A stretch of 64,000 nt of DNA from Linum tenue (GCA_946122785.1 CAMGYJ010000011.1:42124513-42188512); one strand, 5' to 3'; positions 43,215 to 54,209 are shown, numbered from the stretch's first letter. A program made the numbers and translations. Notes: a model not told the origin generated them from the letters alone.

Positions 43215-45909
43215 TGGCTGCTGCTGGAAATGCAGGACAATTGATTCTGGATTCTATCCTGGCTTCGAAGGGCAAGGCTCAGGAGTCGGCTGAAGCAACT
43301 TGTCGAAACTTGAATCTGACTGTGGCTAACTTGGTCAAGTCTATTGAGCAGGGTGTCCTAACTGAATGGCAAAGGTCAGGGTCTGTGGAGTTGCCAACTG
43401 AGAGTGAGCTTCAGACAGCTATGATAGGACAAAGCTCTCCTTCTGCAGGGAGAGTTCTATCACACCTGTAGCAAATAGGTATCAGAGTTTAGCTGTGGAT
43501 TATTTTGAAGTTGGGAATATTACCAGAATGTGTGAGGAAGCAGTTAGATTTTACCAGAATCTGTTGGCAATTAAGAATCCAGATGTTCAGAGAGTGAGCA
43601 GTGACCTAATCTCGCAACTTTTGGTCCACTCTCTCACTCCTGAGCAAGCTGATCCTCTTTGTTGTCCAGTTTCTCAAGAAGAAGTGAGAGCGGCTCTATT
43701 TTCTATGAATGGAGAAAAATCTCCTGGACCAGATGGCTTCACAGCTGGGGTTTTCCAACATAACTGGGAGATTTTGGGTAAGGACCTCACTTATGCAATC
43801 TTGGATTTCGTCATGACAGGGAAGCTTCTTTCAGAGGTAAATTCTACCTACTTGACTATCATTCCTAAGGTGCAAAATGCTGACTGTATGAAGCAATTCA
43901 GGCCAATTTCATGTTGCAATATACTGTATAAGTGTATTGCTAAGGTACTTGCAAATAGATTGAAGGAAGTGCTCCCTGTAGTCATTAGTCAGAACCAATA
44001 TTCTTTTATTAAGGGGAGATTAATTAGTGATAATGTCCTACTGGCCCATGAGATGGTGCGGTTATACAATAGGAAGTCTATCTCCCCTAGATGTGCCCTA
44101 AAAGTGGATGTGATGAAGGCATTTGATAGTGTAGACTTGTGTTACTTAAAAACAGTAATGGAAGCTATGAAAATCCCTACTCAGTTCATAAAATGGATTG
44201 AAGTTTGCCTACAAAGTACAAAACTAAGTGTTTGCTTTAATGGAGGACTCTGTGGTTACTTTTCTGCTCAGAAGGGGCTGAGGCAAGGAGATCCCCTTTC
44301 TCCCTATCTCTTTACAATTGCCATGGAGGTTTTGTCTTGCATGTTTAATAGGGCATATGCTGTTAAGTCCCTCCCTCCTCACCCACAAACTCACAGAATA
44401 GGACTCTCCCACCTGTGCTTTGCTGATGACCTTCTGGTTTTCACAAAGGAGACTCCAGAGGCTGTGGGGAAAGCAAAGGCTATTATGATTGCCTTCTATA
44501 TTGTGTCTGGGTTGAGATGTAATCTTGCTAAGAGTGAAGTATTCTGTGGAGGAGTGGAACCTAGTGTTCAGGCTCTAATTTCTTCCAGTACTGGTTTTGC
44601 CATAGGGCATCTTCCTGTGAGATATCTGGGGATTCCTCTCATTGCTGGAAAACTGAATAATGCAGACTGCCTTGCTTTGGTAGAGAAGATAACTGCAAGA
44701 ATCAAGAGGCTGGAAGGTGAAAACCTTGTCTTATGCTGGTAAATTGCAGCTCATCTCTGCTGTCATTTCCAGTATCACTTAGTATTGGATGGGGATCATT
44801 CAGCTCCCAGTCAAGGTGCTAAAGTTGATTGAAAAAGCTTGCTCTGACTTCTTATGGAGCTCAGAGGAAGAGGGGAAAAGAGCTAAGGTTTTCTGGCAGG
44901 TGGTAGCTAGGCCTAAGAAGGAGGGTGGATTAGGTTTTAAGGACCTTAGGAGCTGGAACATGGCGTACCTGGTTAAGAATCTCTGGGCCATATCCTCGAA
45001 TTCTTCTTCCCTATGGGCGAATTGGGTAAGACACTACCAGCTTACCTACACCTCCATTTGGGATACACCTACTTCCATACCCTGTTCATGGGCCTGGAGG
45101 AAGGTTCTGAAAATAAGGACTAAAGTAGCTCAGCATTTTATAGTACGATCAGCAGGAGTGTATTGGGGTGATTGTGTGATGGTCAAATTCTCAGTAAAAA
45201 ATGTTTGGAAAACACTTCGTGTTAACCATGAGAAAGTTCAATTGTATTCTTTGATTTGGAAGTCATTTGGGACCCTAGAGACAAGCTTCTTGTCTGGTTA
45301 GTCATTTTGAATAGAATCTCCACTCTAGATAAGGTGCAGAGGTGGAATAACTTAGTGATTAATGTCTGCCCTCTATGCTCCTCTGTGGCAAAGTCAAGGG
45401 ATCACCTCTTCTTTGAGTGTCCCTACTCTCAGCGTGTATTGCAGGCTGTGTTTGCAGGAAGAAACATGGTGGGGGTTAACTGGGAGGGGTCTTTGGCAAT
45501 CGTCATATCTCTCTTTCGCCTAAATTGCACTACATCTGATCGTGGCAGGCTTCTATGGGTGATGGTGATGGCTGAGCTTTGGAGAGAAAGATGCAGAAGA
45601 GTTATGTCTGGTGAGGTGCTGTCGGAAAGCCAGATTCTTAGGAAGCTGCAAGGGTTGCTGCGTCTGCTTAGGAATGGCTTCCCTCCAGTGGAGCTTGCTA
45701 TTTCAGAGGATTATATAAATGGTATAGTGTAGTTTTGGTAGGCTGGTTTTACTCTTCTTTGGTTTGTGCTGTTGGACTTTTGTCTCTTCTTCTGTAATTG
45801 TGTTAATTGGATTCCAGTTAGAGGGATTTATCATAAAAATCCCTCTTCCTTGATGAATAAAGCAGCTTATTCATAAAAAAATAAAAATAAAAAATAAAAA
45901 AAATAAAAA
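43215..45909 (+). mobile_element. 5'-truncated L1-type LINE (unit 2 copy)
   Basis: Same element, ends and target duplication as in unit 1, so it was copied with the segment rather than inserted twice. Tail length differs slightly (an extra AAATAAAAA). Confidence 0.9.
43495..45732 (+). pseudogene. LINE reverse transcriptase (unit 2 copy), frameshifted
   Basis: Frames 43,495-44,742, 44,789-45,301 and 45,256-45,732 carry the RT blocks KSPGPDGFTAGVFQ, QFRPISCCN, VDVMKAFDSVD, RQGDPLSPYLF and CFADDLLVF, then GGLGFKDLRSWNMA and the zf-RVT motif CPLCSSVAKSRDHLFFECP. FADD is the normal L1 catalytic box, so this copy keeps the active-site residue that changed to FVDD in unit 1. The two frameshifts match those of the other copy. 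Confidence 0.9.
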
Positions 45910-45922
45910 AACTCGTAAGAAC
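45910..45922. repeat. LINE target-site duplication, right copy (unit 2)
   Basis: AACTCGTAAGAAC directly after the A-rich tail. Confidence 0.9.
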
Positions 45923-47395
45923 CATTATTTATGTAAGCTTTCCCCAAGCACGAACTTGTACCTAGCTTTACAGTGCAAGGTCTAAACATCATGGCTGGCG
46001 TAAAATTGTGCACATAAAGCTAACCTTAAAGGGCCATTATCAACAACAACAAAAAACTAACCTTAACAGGAAGATTATGCAGAATTACATGTTCCATCCT
46101 AAACAGAAAGACGAGGGCTACACAGAGAAGCTTACCTTTGTGGGAAACCTAAACCTGAATTTTGTAAACCAACTTCAGCAGTAAAATAAGAAGGTGATCT
46201 ACTCCTTTTCTGGTCTTGCATTCCAGTGACCTTTTCTGCCACTGCAGTTCCAGGATTACGGGTAGCAACAATAGATTTGACAGCATAATGCAGATGATCT
46301 TTCTGACCATCACCGTTCAAGAAAGATTGGTTTCCATTACCCCATCTAGGAGGAGTTTCAACAGGCCTAGGGGGAAAATGTAACACACCAAAGGGGTAAG
46401 TGAGTAACTAGTAAGACACTCAACAGAGCTAGAAATATAGAACCATTACTTGAGCTAAGCTTCCACCCTATCACGAATACTAAACACCATGAGTGGCATA
46501 CAAAGATGTGTACTTACAGTAAACCTAAATGAAAACAAGCGGGAGCCATCTTTCCAAGAGAAAAGGTACGGTCGAGCATAAACGAGAGTACACCACTCAC
46601 ATTCAAGGCCTAGTTGTTATGGAAAGATAGCTTGCAGGAGACTGTGAGATGTCAAATCTCGATGAGGAAGAATGTGGTCTTTGTACTTCAGACATACTAT
46701 CATTGAAACAAAAGCAAAACATAAGTTGGGACTTCGATAGACCATCCTGGTTTCGAATCACAATCAATCATGCCCAGATATGTGTTTGTACTTTGGCATT
46801 CTAGCTGATGGATGACGACTTCTCACGAAGCCAGGAGTTCCATAACCCAATGACGGGAACTGCACGCTGTCCATTGGTGGAGGACCCCTGAGATGGTAAC
46901 CAATCACCATGAGCACAGTTTGATCCATGGGAGCGCAAATGGATTTATAATTAACCTCCATTTGATCCACAAAAACATTAATTTATTGCTCTAACCAATG
47001 ATGACAAGCCAGGTAACTTCTCATGTGAGCTGGCGGAAGCATAAGCTAAAACTCAAAATCTGAACCTGTTCTTGAAACTAGACCAACATTCAAACAATGC
47101 CACTTCCAAATTGAAGTCTGAAACTGCTGATCCCCCAATAAGTTAAGCAAGTATTCAATAGTGCCTTTAGAGAACCCTAAACCCAAAGAGAACTGTATCC
47201 TAAGGGTTTCATTTACATTAAAGTAATAAAAAAAATTCTTCTAGAACTACAAGAAAAGGGAATAACATACCATGGAGATCGAGGACGGCCAGGTTGAGGT
47301 ATTGGCGGTGCCTGAGATGATGCCGGAGTACCGAACGGTAACAGTTTGGTACCTTGGCTTTGGGGCCCCGCATCCTTCCCAAACGCGAACGCCAT

Positions 47396-48150
47396 CCTTC
47401 TTCTTCACCGTAACCTTCTCCTGTTCCCTTTTCAGCTCTTATTTCATATATATTAATGGTGGCGTCCAGAAACCAAGAAGAGAGGGGGGAATTAGGTTAC
47501 CTAATTCGTTGGTCTAAGGGTGCCGCTCCCGCGCAAGAAACGCGCTCTTCCAACAAAACGTATAAAAATCGCGACTTTTTTTATCCAGAGCGCGGATTAT
47601 TATGGGACAGAGTGTGGATCCTGAAATTCAGAATGCTGAGCTGGAAACTGAACAATCGCGAGCTATAAATTGTGAAAGAAATCGTTAATTTGCACAAGTT
47701 AATTTCTTCCCAAAATCTGGCTTCAAAAATCAAGGAAATCAAATAACGATGGGTCAGCGACATATGCAGAGGTAGTTCTCTGACTGTGATAAAACCAGTC
47801 TAGCTCATATGAGACTGCAAGAAGAGCTCGAGGAAAGAGCAATACGTTCTCCCTAAACAATTGATATACCTCAACTTCTACAGTGAAGAAGAACAGAAGC
47901 AGAATTTGATGGGGGAAAAATCGGAAATAAGATACATTATGGAGTTGCAGAGTTTAGAACAGAGGATAGAGAGAAAGGCGGAGTTAACGAGGAAGATGGA
48001 GAGTTGGCTTGTTTTAGTTGGCTTTGTGGTTTTCTTTTCCTTTGTGCCACGTGTTTTATCAAATTGCTTTTAGTTTCGAGTTATCCGCTCGATTTCTATT
48101 TTAAGACTTTGGAATTGGGTAAATTTCTTTCAAATAAACTAATAACTATG
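47396..48150. other. Upstream flank of the SAC3B-like gene; no other gene
   Basis: This would hold the 5' UTR and promoter of the minus-strand SAC3B-like gene. A TATATATTAAT stretch lies near 47,447. Open frames at 47,861-48,073 have no recognised domain. Confidence 0.35.
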
Positions 48151-48153
48151 CCG

Positions 48154-48410
48154 TTTAATATACTTGTATATCCAAAACTTTCACGGTTCTGTCAATAATA
48201 TCCAAATTTTCCGAAATACCACTTATATCCATGTTTTAAAGTTGTTCTTTGCCAAATCTATCCATTTCCCAAAATATTTTTGGTTAAATACACTTGTATA
48301 TCCAAAAACACCGTTAAAGAATGTGAAGGAATTGGATATAAGTGATATTTCGGGAAATTTGGATATTATTGGCACAATCGTGAAAGTTTTTGATATACAA
48401 GTGTATTTAA
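48154..48410. mobile_element. Foldback MITE with about 78-bp arms and an internal extra arm start
   Basis: The left arm (TTTAATATACTTGTATATCC through AATACCACTTATATCCA) pairs with the right arm read in reverse complement (TTAAATACACTTGTATATC through AATATCACTTATATCCA). Inside, at about 48,282-48,313, a third copy of the arm start (GGTTAAATACACTTGTATAT) lies in the left-arm orientation. No coding content, and no clear target duplication. Confidence 0.75.
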
Positions 48411-48429
48411 CCATTATTTAATTATATAT

Positions 48430-48890
48430 TTGCATTATTTATATGTAACTCATATTAAATTAACTAAATCGCTAAATGTCGCCCTAAGAATTGCTAAACG
48501 TTGCCCTAACTTAAATGTCAAATTACCTATATACCCTTAATGAAAATTGAAAAATTGCAACAACCAAACAACCCTTTCACCCTCCTTCCCAGCGGGAGAT
48601 CTCTTCCCTCTTCCCTCTTCCCTTCCATCCTTTCAGCGTCGGCAACCTCCCCACAACTGCCGGCAAACCCCTCCCCCTCTGCAACTCCTTCCCGCTGACA
48701 AACCCCGCCGCTCGCTCCCATCGTCGCCGCTCGTCGTTGCCGCCGTCTCGCTCCCGTCGCCGGCCTCCTGCTCTCCCAACTGATCACTCGTCCCGCGCGC
48801 TGTTCCCGTCTCTCGCGACAGTCTCGCCGCCGTCCTTCCACGCGTCGGGTCGCAGCCCGCGCCAGCCTCGCCGGAGAAGAAGGTACTAAC
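48430..48890. other. AT-rich to C-rich transition, no gene recognised
   Basis: From about 48,565 the DNA becomes C/T-rich and then GC-rich (CGCCGCTCGTCGTTGCCGCC). Open frames on both strands are low complexity. It resembles a 5' leader or captured GC-rich fragment. Confidence 0.3.
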
Positions 48891-48893
48891 GCA

Positions 48894-48965
48894 GTCAAAC
48901 CGCGGTTTGACCAACGGCTGACCGCGATTGACAGTCGGTCTAACGCGCGTTGACCGCGGTCATAC
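48894..48965. repeat. Cluster of GACCGCGGTC-type palindromes
   Basis: Begins with the perfect 18-bp palindrome GTCAAACCGCGGTTTGAC (48,894-48,911) and continues with GGCTGACCGCGATTGAC, GTCTAACGCGCGTTGAC and CCGCGGTC. The GC-rich palindromes stand out next to the AT-rich DNA that follows and could be terminal or subterminal repeats of the element that holds the two genes to the right. Confidence 0.6.
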
Positions 48966-48969
48966 CACT

Positions 48970-49370
48970 TTTTTTTAATATTCTGTGTTTTTATTATTCG
49001 ATAAATGTTAATAATAATAAAAAATGATTAAAAAAATACTTAATAAAAATAATTTAGTTATATATTTTGTCAATAATGATATAAAAATTTTAAAAACGTA
49101 TTCGATAAATGTTAGTTATTGATAACAAATTTAAAGGGCATTATAAAAAATTAAAATGTATTTTTATCATTTTAATAATCAAAATTTCAAAGTAATTCGT
49201 TTATCTACTTAATTATTAATAATTTGACCTTGATTAATTATTTGCTTTTATGTAAATAATGATTACATAAAACGTAACATAAATGTTCAAACTATTAGTT
49301 TTATGATTTTAATTATGAAAATCTTAAATTAATTACTTTATGTAATCCATTATTAATAATTCAAACTTTT
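48970..49370. other. Very AT-rich stretch, no gene
   Basis: Runs of A/T with no open frame of note. It sits directly upstream of the plant-mobile-domain gene. Confidence 0.6.
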
Positions 49371-49378
49371 TTTTGAAG

Positions 49379-51351
49379 ATGTCTGGACATGGAATGGGTA
49401 AATCGGATATGATTAAGGCGAGAAATAAGGAGAGAATGGAAGGTCGTTGGTGTAGACTTACGGCGACTGGTAGGAAGGAAATTGAAGAAAAAAATCCACC
49501 TAAGGTTAGAAGGAAGAAGAAGAAGGCGGATGTAGTGCGTCCTGACAGCCACCCTACTATGGGGTAGTTGTCTCTTAGTCGAGGTACTATCAGTACTCCT
49601 ACACCGGAGAGCGCACCGGCATGGCAGGCTAATTGGAGTGATTCCATTGACGAGGATGACGATGATGACGGTGATGCTGAGGTTGGGAATGCCCCATATG
49701 CTGGTGATGCTGAGGTTGGGGATGCCCCACCTCAAGCTGATTTAGGCGTGGGGAAGACGGCGCGGGTCGGGATATCTTCTACTGCCTCCTCACACTTTCG
49801 TGGGCCCGATGGACGCTATGCATCCAGACCTAGTAGCGAGGAAGGCGGAGATGGAAATATGAAGAGGAAGACCACGAGGAAAGATATGTCGTGGTTTCTT
49901 ACATCCGAGTCTCAGATGTGTTCAGGTGGACCAGTGATTCCTGATGTGATCCCTAGCTTTGGAGGTCACATTGGCTTTGTACTGTGGACTTCTCCTGAGC
50001 ATGACCGTGGAGTGTTGGACGGCTTCCATAGGCCGAAAGCTGGAGAGACTTTGAGGCGATATAAGTGGAGTGCAGAGGGTTTCAAGGAGATGGTTGAGGC
50101 CACAGGATTGTCTCACTTGACAGGGTGCATGATGCAGCATTTAGACATGGATCTACTGTCGGCTGATGGAGAGCTGATGGGAGATGAGGCGTCGCCGGAT
50201 ATTCTTAAGTCAGACATGGGTGGTCTAGTTCAACTTTCGGTGGATGCTCATGTTGGTGGTAAGTGGAAGTCTAAGTGGTACGATAATGGTGCTATGCATG
50301 CAGAGGGATTGTTGGTGCGTGGAGGAGAGCTGAAGATTAAGGAGATGGAGGTGCAGTGTTACCTATTTGTGTTACTGGGATCCACGCTTTTTGTGGATAA
50401 GAGTCGTGATCGCCTTCGTCCTGCGATCAACTTGTTTCTGAAGGATCATCGACGATTGACTGATTACGCTTGGGGAGCTGGTGCACTAGCCTATCTCTAC
50501 AGACAGTTAGGAGTGGCCACACGAGCGGGTAGTAAGGGTCTTTGTGGTTGTTGACCCTACTTCAGGCTTGGATATATGAGTACTTTCCTCTATTCCGTCC
50601 AAGCCAGCTGCCACAGTCTCCGGATGCACCTCGTGCTTCCTCGTGGATTTCTCCCCGTTTGCCAGGTGGGGATGATGCTAGACAGAGGTTAGCACGTTAT
50701 CGACATTTGTTGGATGAGCTTTCAGCTGATGATGTGACCTGGACTCCGTACGGACGAGATGGCCACACAGATATACCTCGCTCCTTGTTTACTGGGATCA
50801 TTCGCTTTTCTGACATTGCTGAGGGATACGATCCTGCATGTTGTCTGCGCCAGTTTGGATACCGACAGATTATCCCCCGTGCTATGATGGTACCACATGA
50901 CCAGTACCGTTCGGCTTCCGGCAGCAGTTACACAGTCTTTTGAGATCCGTTTGTGAATCAGTTGTGGGATAACGTGGCAGCCCATCGTCTAGATTTGAAT
51001 TTTGCTTCTAGGTCGTGTGAGCACCCATCGGAGATCGTGGAGGAGTACGTTGACTGGTTTCTGACGAGATCGCACCCACGGATCAGCCACCCCAGCTCTG
51101 ATGGGGTGCCTCGGCCTCGACCACTACTAATTCATCAGGTTAGTTATGACTTTTTTTTGCTTTTCCAAATATAAAGGACATTTGTTATTTATTCTAACAT
51201 TGTTTTCTATTTACAGATGAGAGAGCAGATTGTGGATCGTTTAGGTCCCGTGTTGCTGATGAGGGACCGGAGTAAGTTTGAGGAGGACGGTGGTAAGTTC
51301 TATGATATGATAGCTGGGGTTCACGAGTTGTACGACCAGTTGGTAGGGTAG
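49379..51351 (+). pseudogene. Plant mobile domain (PMD/MAIN-like) protein, three lesions
   Basis: From ATG at 49,379 the frame encodes a basic N-terminus (MSGHGMGKSDMIKARNKER), an Asp-rich stretch (DEDDDDDGDAEVG) and the plant mobile domain: FGGHIGFVLWTSPEHDRGVL, LLGSTLFVDKSRDRLRPAIN, TDYAWGAGALAYLYRQLGVA, LTLLQAWIYEYFPLFRP and CCLRQFGYRQIIPRA. It ends FYDMIAGVHELYDQLVG at TAG 51,349-51,351. One GT-AG intron is clear (51,139-51,216). PMD proteins occur as host genes (MAIN, MAIL) and as passengers of plant transposons; the biochemical role is not settled. Lesions: in-frame TAG (49,565-49,567), a one-base loss near 50,551 (GLCGC to LTLLQ) and TGA at about 50,941. Few defects suggest recent decay. 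It points tail to tail at the OTU gene. Confidence 0.85.
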
Positions 51352-51527
51352 CCACCTCAGTAGACGATTGTGTTTTTTATTTGTCATCGTTTGTAGTTGA
51401 ACTGAGACGATTATGTTTTTTACTTTAGTTACATTCAATGCATTGCTAAAATAGTTAATCAACAAGGTAGATTACTAAATGTTTCAATAATAGAGAGTTA
51501 TACATTTCGTAAATATACTTCCAATCG

Positions 51528-52767
51528 TCATCCTCGTGGGTTCAAACTATCATAAAGCGCATGCTCATGTAAGAAGAATTGATCCCACCCATTGGCACTA
51601 GGGTCATGAAAAATAGGCCAAATGCCATTAATTGGAGGCATGGGCACTTGACCATGTCGAAAGTCAAGTCGCACCCAATGATCCCCCGTAAAATGTAGTG
51701 ATAAGATCACACGTGGTCTTGTTACTCCTGGTGGGGCCGTCACAGGTAGCACGGTATAACGACCGCCTTGACTGTATACAACGATAACCCATGAATGCAA
51801 GGTGGCGAAGACGAAGAGTTCCACATTATCCATCCATTTGGGAGGTCCACAACCACTTGTTGATGCCCACCTGCAACGTCGAATGTCATTTTCTATTCCA
51901 TTTGCTATTCCATCATAGTACTCTCTATAAAGCTCAGGACGGGATTCAAGCTCCTCTACAACAGTGCGTCTCATTTGTGGCCAATTCCTTTGGTCCCCAG
52001 TAACTGCTTGTGATATAGCTCGAAATCCACAGTGTCCATCTGGAATAGGGTTGTGCTAACCACGAACTAGTCGTTGCACGTAGGATTCCAAACAATGTAG
52101 CCATGGGTAATTCTTCCAACTAGTATTGGGAATCCGAGCAACCCTCTACGGGGCACCATCTAGCCAAAGAGCATAACACAATAAATTAATACAAAGAGTT
52201 ATACAATATGTTTACCTAAAATTAGGAATATAATTTCTAACCTGTATCATTATGGATCACCGGCTCCGTCCCATTCTCGAAGTTGGTTTGTGCATTCCCA
52301 TTCGGGGCACCATCTAGATGAAGAACATAACAGAATAAATTAATACAAAGAGTTATACTATATGTTTACCCGAAATTAGGAATATAATTTCTAACCTGTA
52401 TCATTATGGATCGGCTCCGTCCCATTCTCGAAGTTGGTTTGTGCATTCACATTCGGGGCACCACCTATCTCATTAAAAAAAAATAGATTAGTTGTACACC
52501 ATATTGAGGACAATTGAACACAACTAATAGAAAAAGTTAATCTACCTGTATTTCCATCATTGTCCGGAGTTGCAGTCGGAAGTCTTGAACTTTTCCTCCC
52601 TCGTCTCCTCTCCACATGCTCGAAGTGAGATAGGTTTTGAGTGGTGGACGTCCTTGGGCGACCGGGGCGGGGCTGTCCCCCATGCGGTTCATCCATGCCA
52701 TCGTTTTCAGAATGAGCATGTTGATCAATTGCGAGATTTGAGAGAAAATTTTGATCATGTGTAGCAT
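51528..52767 (-). pseudogene. OTU-like cysteine protease with upstream exons
   Basis: On the minus strand PDGHCGFRAISQAVTGDQR (Cys codon at about 52,029-52,031) is the OTU catalytic Asp-Gly-x-Cys block. MRRTVVEELESRPELYREYY, PKWMDNVELFVFATLHSWVI and YSQGGRYTVLPV follow, and GDHWVRLDF supplies the catalytic histidine region. It ends LYDSLNPRG at about 51,528. OTU enzymes cleave ubiquitin chains, and OTU genes are known passengers of plant transposons. Upstream exons include MDEPHGGQPRPGRPRTST (52,696-52,540) and two duplicated small exons with NAQTNFENGTEP. A TAG (52,056-52,058) lies 18 bases before the codon of the catalytic Asp, between LVRG and HNPIPDG, so the product is broken unless splicing skips it. 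Confidence 0.8.
52150..52470. repeat. Tandem duplication (period about 150 bp) including an exon of the OTU gene
   Basis: GGGGCACCATCTAG occurs at 52,150 and 52,304, and GGGGCACCACCT at 52,455. The spans between them share TTAATACAAAGAGTTATAC, TATGTTTACC and TTCTCGAAGTTGGTTTGTGC. Each carries an exon reading NAQTNFENGTEP and a splice donor after HNDTG. Confidence 0.85.
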
Positions 52768-53072
52768 GGAAAATTGAAGAACAATAGAGTATCAGCTTGC
52801 TCTGCGCAGTGTCGAACTTAGGTAATCAGAGCGTGGAGCGGATGCGAGAGAGTGTCAATTTTCAAAGAGTTCAATACCGAAAGCGTGAATAGAGCATCAA
52901 TCTTATATTGTTTTAATTAATAAATTATTATAAGTTTCAATCTAGTTAATGAAATATGATAAATATTTTACAACTTACTCATACAAATTAAAGTCTACTT
53001 CTTTGTGAATATTCGAATAAAAATATAACTTGAACTATTAGACAGCAATATAAATTTAAGGGTGTGCCTACG

Positions 53073-53088
53073 GTGACATGCATGTCAC
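53073..53088. repeat. 16-bp perfect palindrome
   Basis: GTGACATGCATGTCAC, followed at once by CGGTGAC. It lies just before the 21-bp repeat array. Confidence 0.8.
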
Positions 53089-53105
53089 GGTGACTTGCAC
53101 TTTCC

Positions 53106-53222
53106 GGTCGACCTCAGTTAGGATTAGGTCGACCTCATATAGAATTCGGTCGACCTCATATAGGATCCGGTCGACCTCATTTAGGATTGGGTCGACCTCA
53201 TATAGGATCCGGTCGACCTAAT
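53106..53222. repeat. Tandem array of a 21-bp unit, five full copies plus a partial sixth
   Basis: Each unit starts with the palindrome GGTCGACC, at 53,106, 53,127, 53,148, 53,169, 53,190 and 53,211, and continues TCATATAGGATCC with small changes. The exact 21-bp spacing is about two helical turns, so every GGTCGACC box would face the same side of the DNA. Confidence 0.95.
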
Positions 53223-53493
53223 ATGTTGTTTCAGTGTAAAAACAGTTCATGGTGCCTACTTTGGATATTCATATCATACAATTGGCTAGATGGAAATTGA
53301 AGACTAATGACTTGTTTTGAAGTTGGAGTGTCCCTCTACATATTGAAGTGATTGAGAGCTCGATAGGAAGTCCAGAAGACCATTTTTGAACCTCATCAAA
53401 AGGCTATGCCAAAACTGGGAAACTGCCTAGAAATGGCTAAGTCTGGAAACGTGTTTGTGAAGCCTATTTTTTAGCTCAATTCGAGAAGCATGA

Positions 53494-53985
53494 ATGCGAG
53501 TCGAGTCCAGGAGCCTCTACCACGTTAAATTAGGTATGTTTTTATACAAATTCAAGGAATTGGATGAAATATTGGATATCTTTAAGGCTTCAAACAAAAG
53601 GGTCGAAGTTGCTACGAAGGTTGTTTTTCTGGCCCTTTTGTTTGATGATCTGGCTATAGCCCCATTCCGGGTCTATCTGTGGGATGTGCAAGAAGAATGC
53701 TATACCCAACAGTTCGGGCGGAAAGTGGCGAATACCACTCTTGGATGTGTCTTGGAAACTGGAGTTTTCACCTGCCCAGAAACGAGACAATGCTTCATCA
53801 AAACGAAGGTCCTTATTGATTTTTCCCAGCCTCTGCGGTCTCAGACCATGGCAATGAACGAGGAGACTGGTTGTTTCTGGATCAGCCTCAAGTATGAATA
53901 CCTACAAAGCTTTTGCTTCAATTGTGGGCGGGTCGGCAATTTTTTTCGAGATTGTGCCTTTGAACCCCCTACAAGAAAGGAATAA
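53494..53985 (+). pseudogene. LINE ORF1-like fragment with a DUF4283-type zinc knuckle
   Basis: The open frame contains NTTLGCVLETGVFTCPETRQ, LKYEYLQSFCFNCGRVGNFF and RDCAFEPP. Plant LINE ORF1 (DUF4283/zf-CCHC_4) proteins carry YExLPxFCxxCGxxGHxxxxC here. The histidine is asparagine (CFNCGRVGNFFRDC), so the knuckle is probably dead. The DUF4283 N-terminal part is not clear upstream. The coding-like stretch runs on to about 54,225 in a shifted frame (contains SKSVRVNREVYGSKKP). It belongs to a LINE other than the two L1 copies in SAC3B, as no RT is attached. Confidence 0.65.
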
Positions 53986-54209
53986 TTCGGTCCTCACATG
54001 TCAACCACAAATCTGGGTACGAAACTCTATGATGATGTTGAGGATAACCTTCCTTATAATGGTATGTCGAAGTCAGTACGGGTGAATAGAGAGGTATATG
54101 GAAGCAAAAAACCGGCGATTCCAAATGATCGTCGTGCGGCTCACGTGGATGAGTCAGGCTGTTCCAATGGCGGCAAGGAGGAGATGCAAGACAAAATACC
54201 TGGTCAGGT

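Larger units (their letters stand above)
32471..46557. repeat. Tandem segmental duplication, unit 2
   Basis: The fuller copy: gene D copy 2, then the 3' end, core-block M and core-block B of SAC3B, then its N-terminal exons with the LINE. At the left edge AAGA is shared between the D flank (23,721) and the SAC3B intron (46,555-46,558), so the breakpoint has a 4-base microhomology. Confidence 0.9.
38680..47395 (-). pseudogene. SAC3B-like: SAC3B-like pseudogene, copy B, 5' end through core
   Basis: Begins MAFAFGKDAGPQSQGTK (exon 1, 47,395-47,271, GT donor at 47,270), the plant SAC3B N-terminus. Later exons on the minus strand: about 46,970-46,760 (contains PSLGYGTPGFVRSRHPS); 46,386-46,132 (NQSFLNGDGQKDHLHYAVKS); 43,190-42,936, a related exon that looks like an exon duplicate; 42,790-42,620 (LPKRSRSPPASGSLQ); 41,415-41,155 (EIQVKAKRLARFKEE, then TAA, then a frameshift in CPDMCP); 40,975-40,850 (DLDQYERLDGDRNQ); 40,757-40,535 (YTRTAEREAYLIRPM, YNFLWDRMRAIRMDL); 39,699-39,490; and 39,400-38,690. 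Several core exons are open, but the TAA (+ strand TTA at 41,354-41,356) and a frameshift after VKDG in the last exon kill it. Copy B is interrupted by the LINE (43,215-45,909) and by an insert at 39,701-39,944. Confidence 0.85.

Noticed and set aside
48527..48914. Minus-strand Arg/Gly-rich frames
   Set aside because: GC-rich low complexity, overlapping frames, no domain.
53106..53222. CRISPR array
   Set aside because: Units are adjacent 21-bp tandem repeats with no spacers, in a plant genome.
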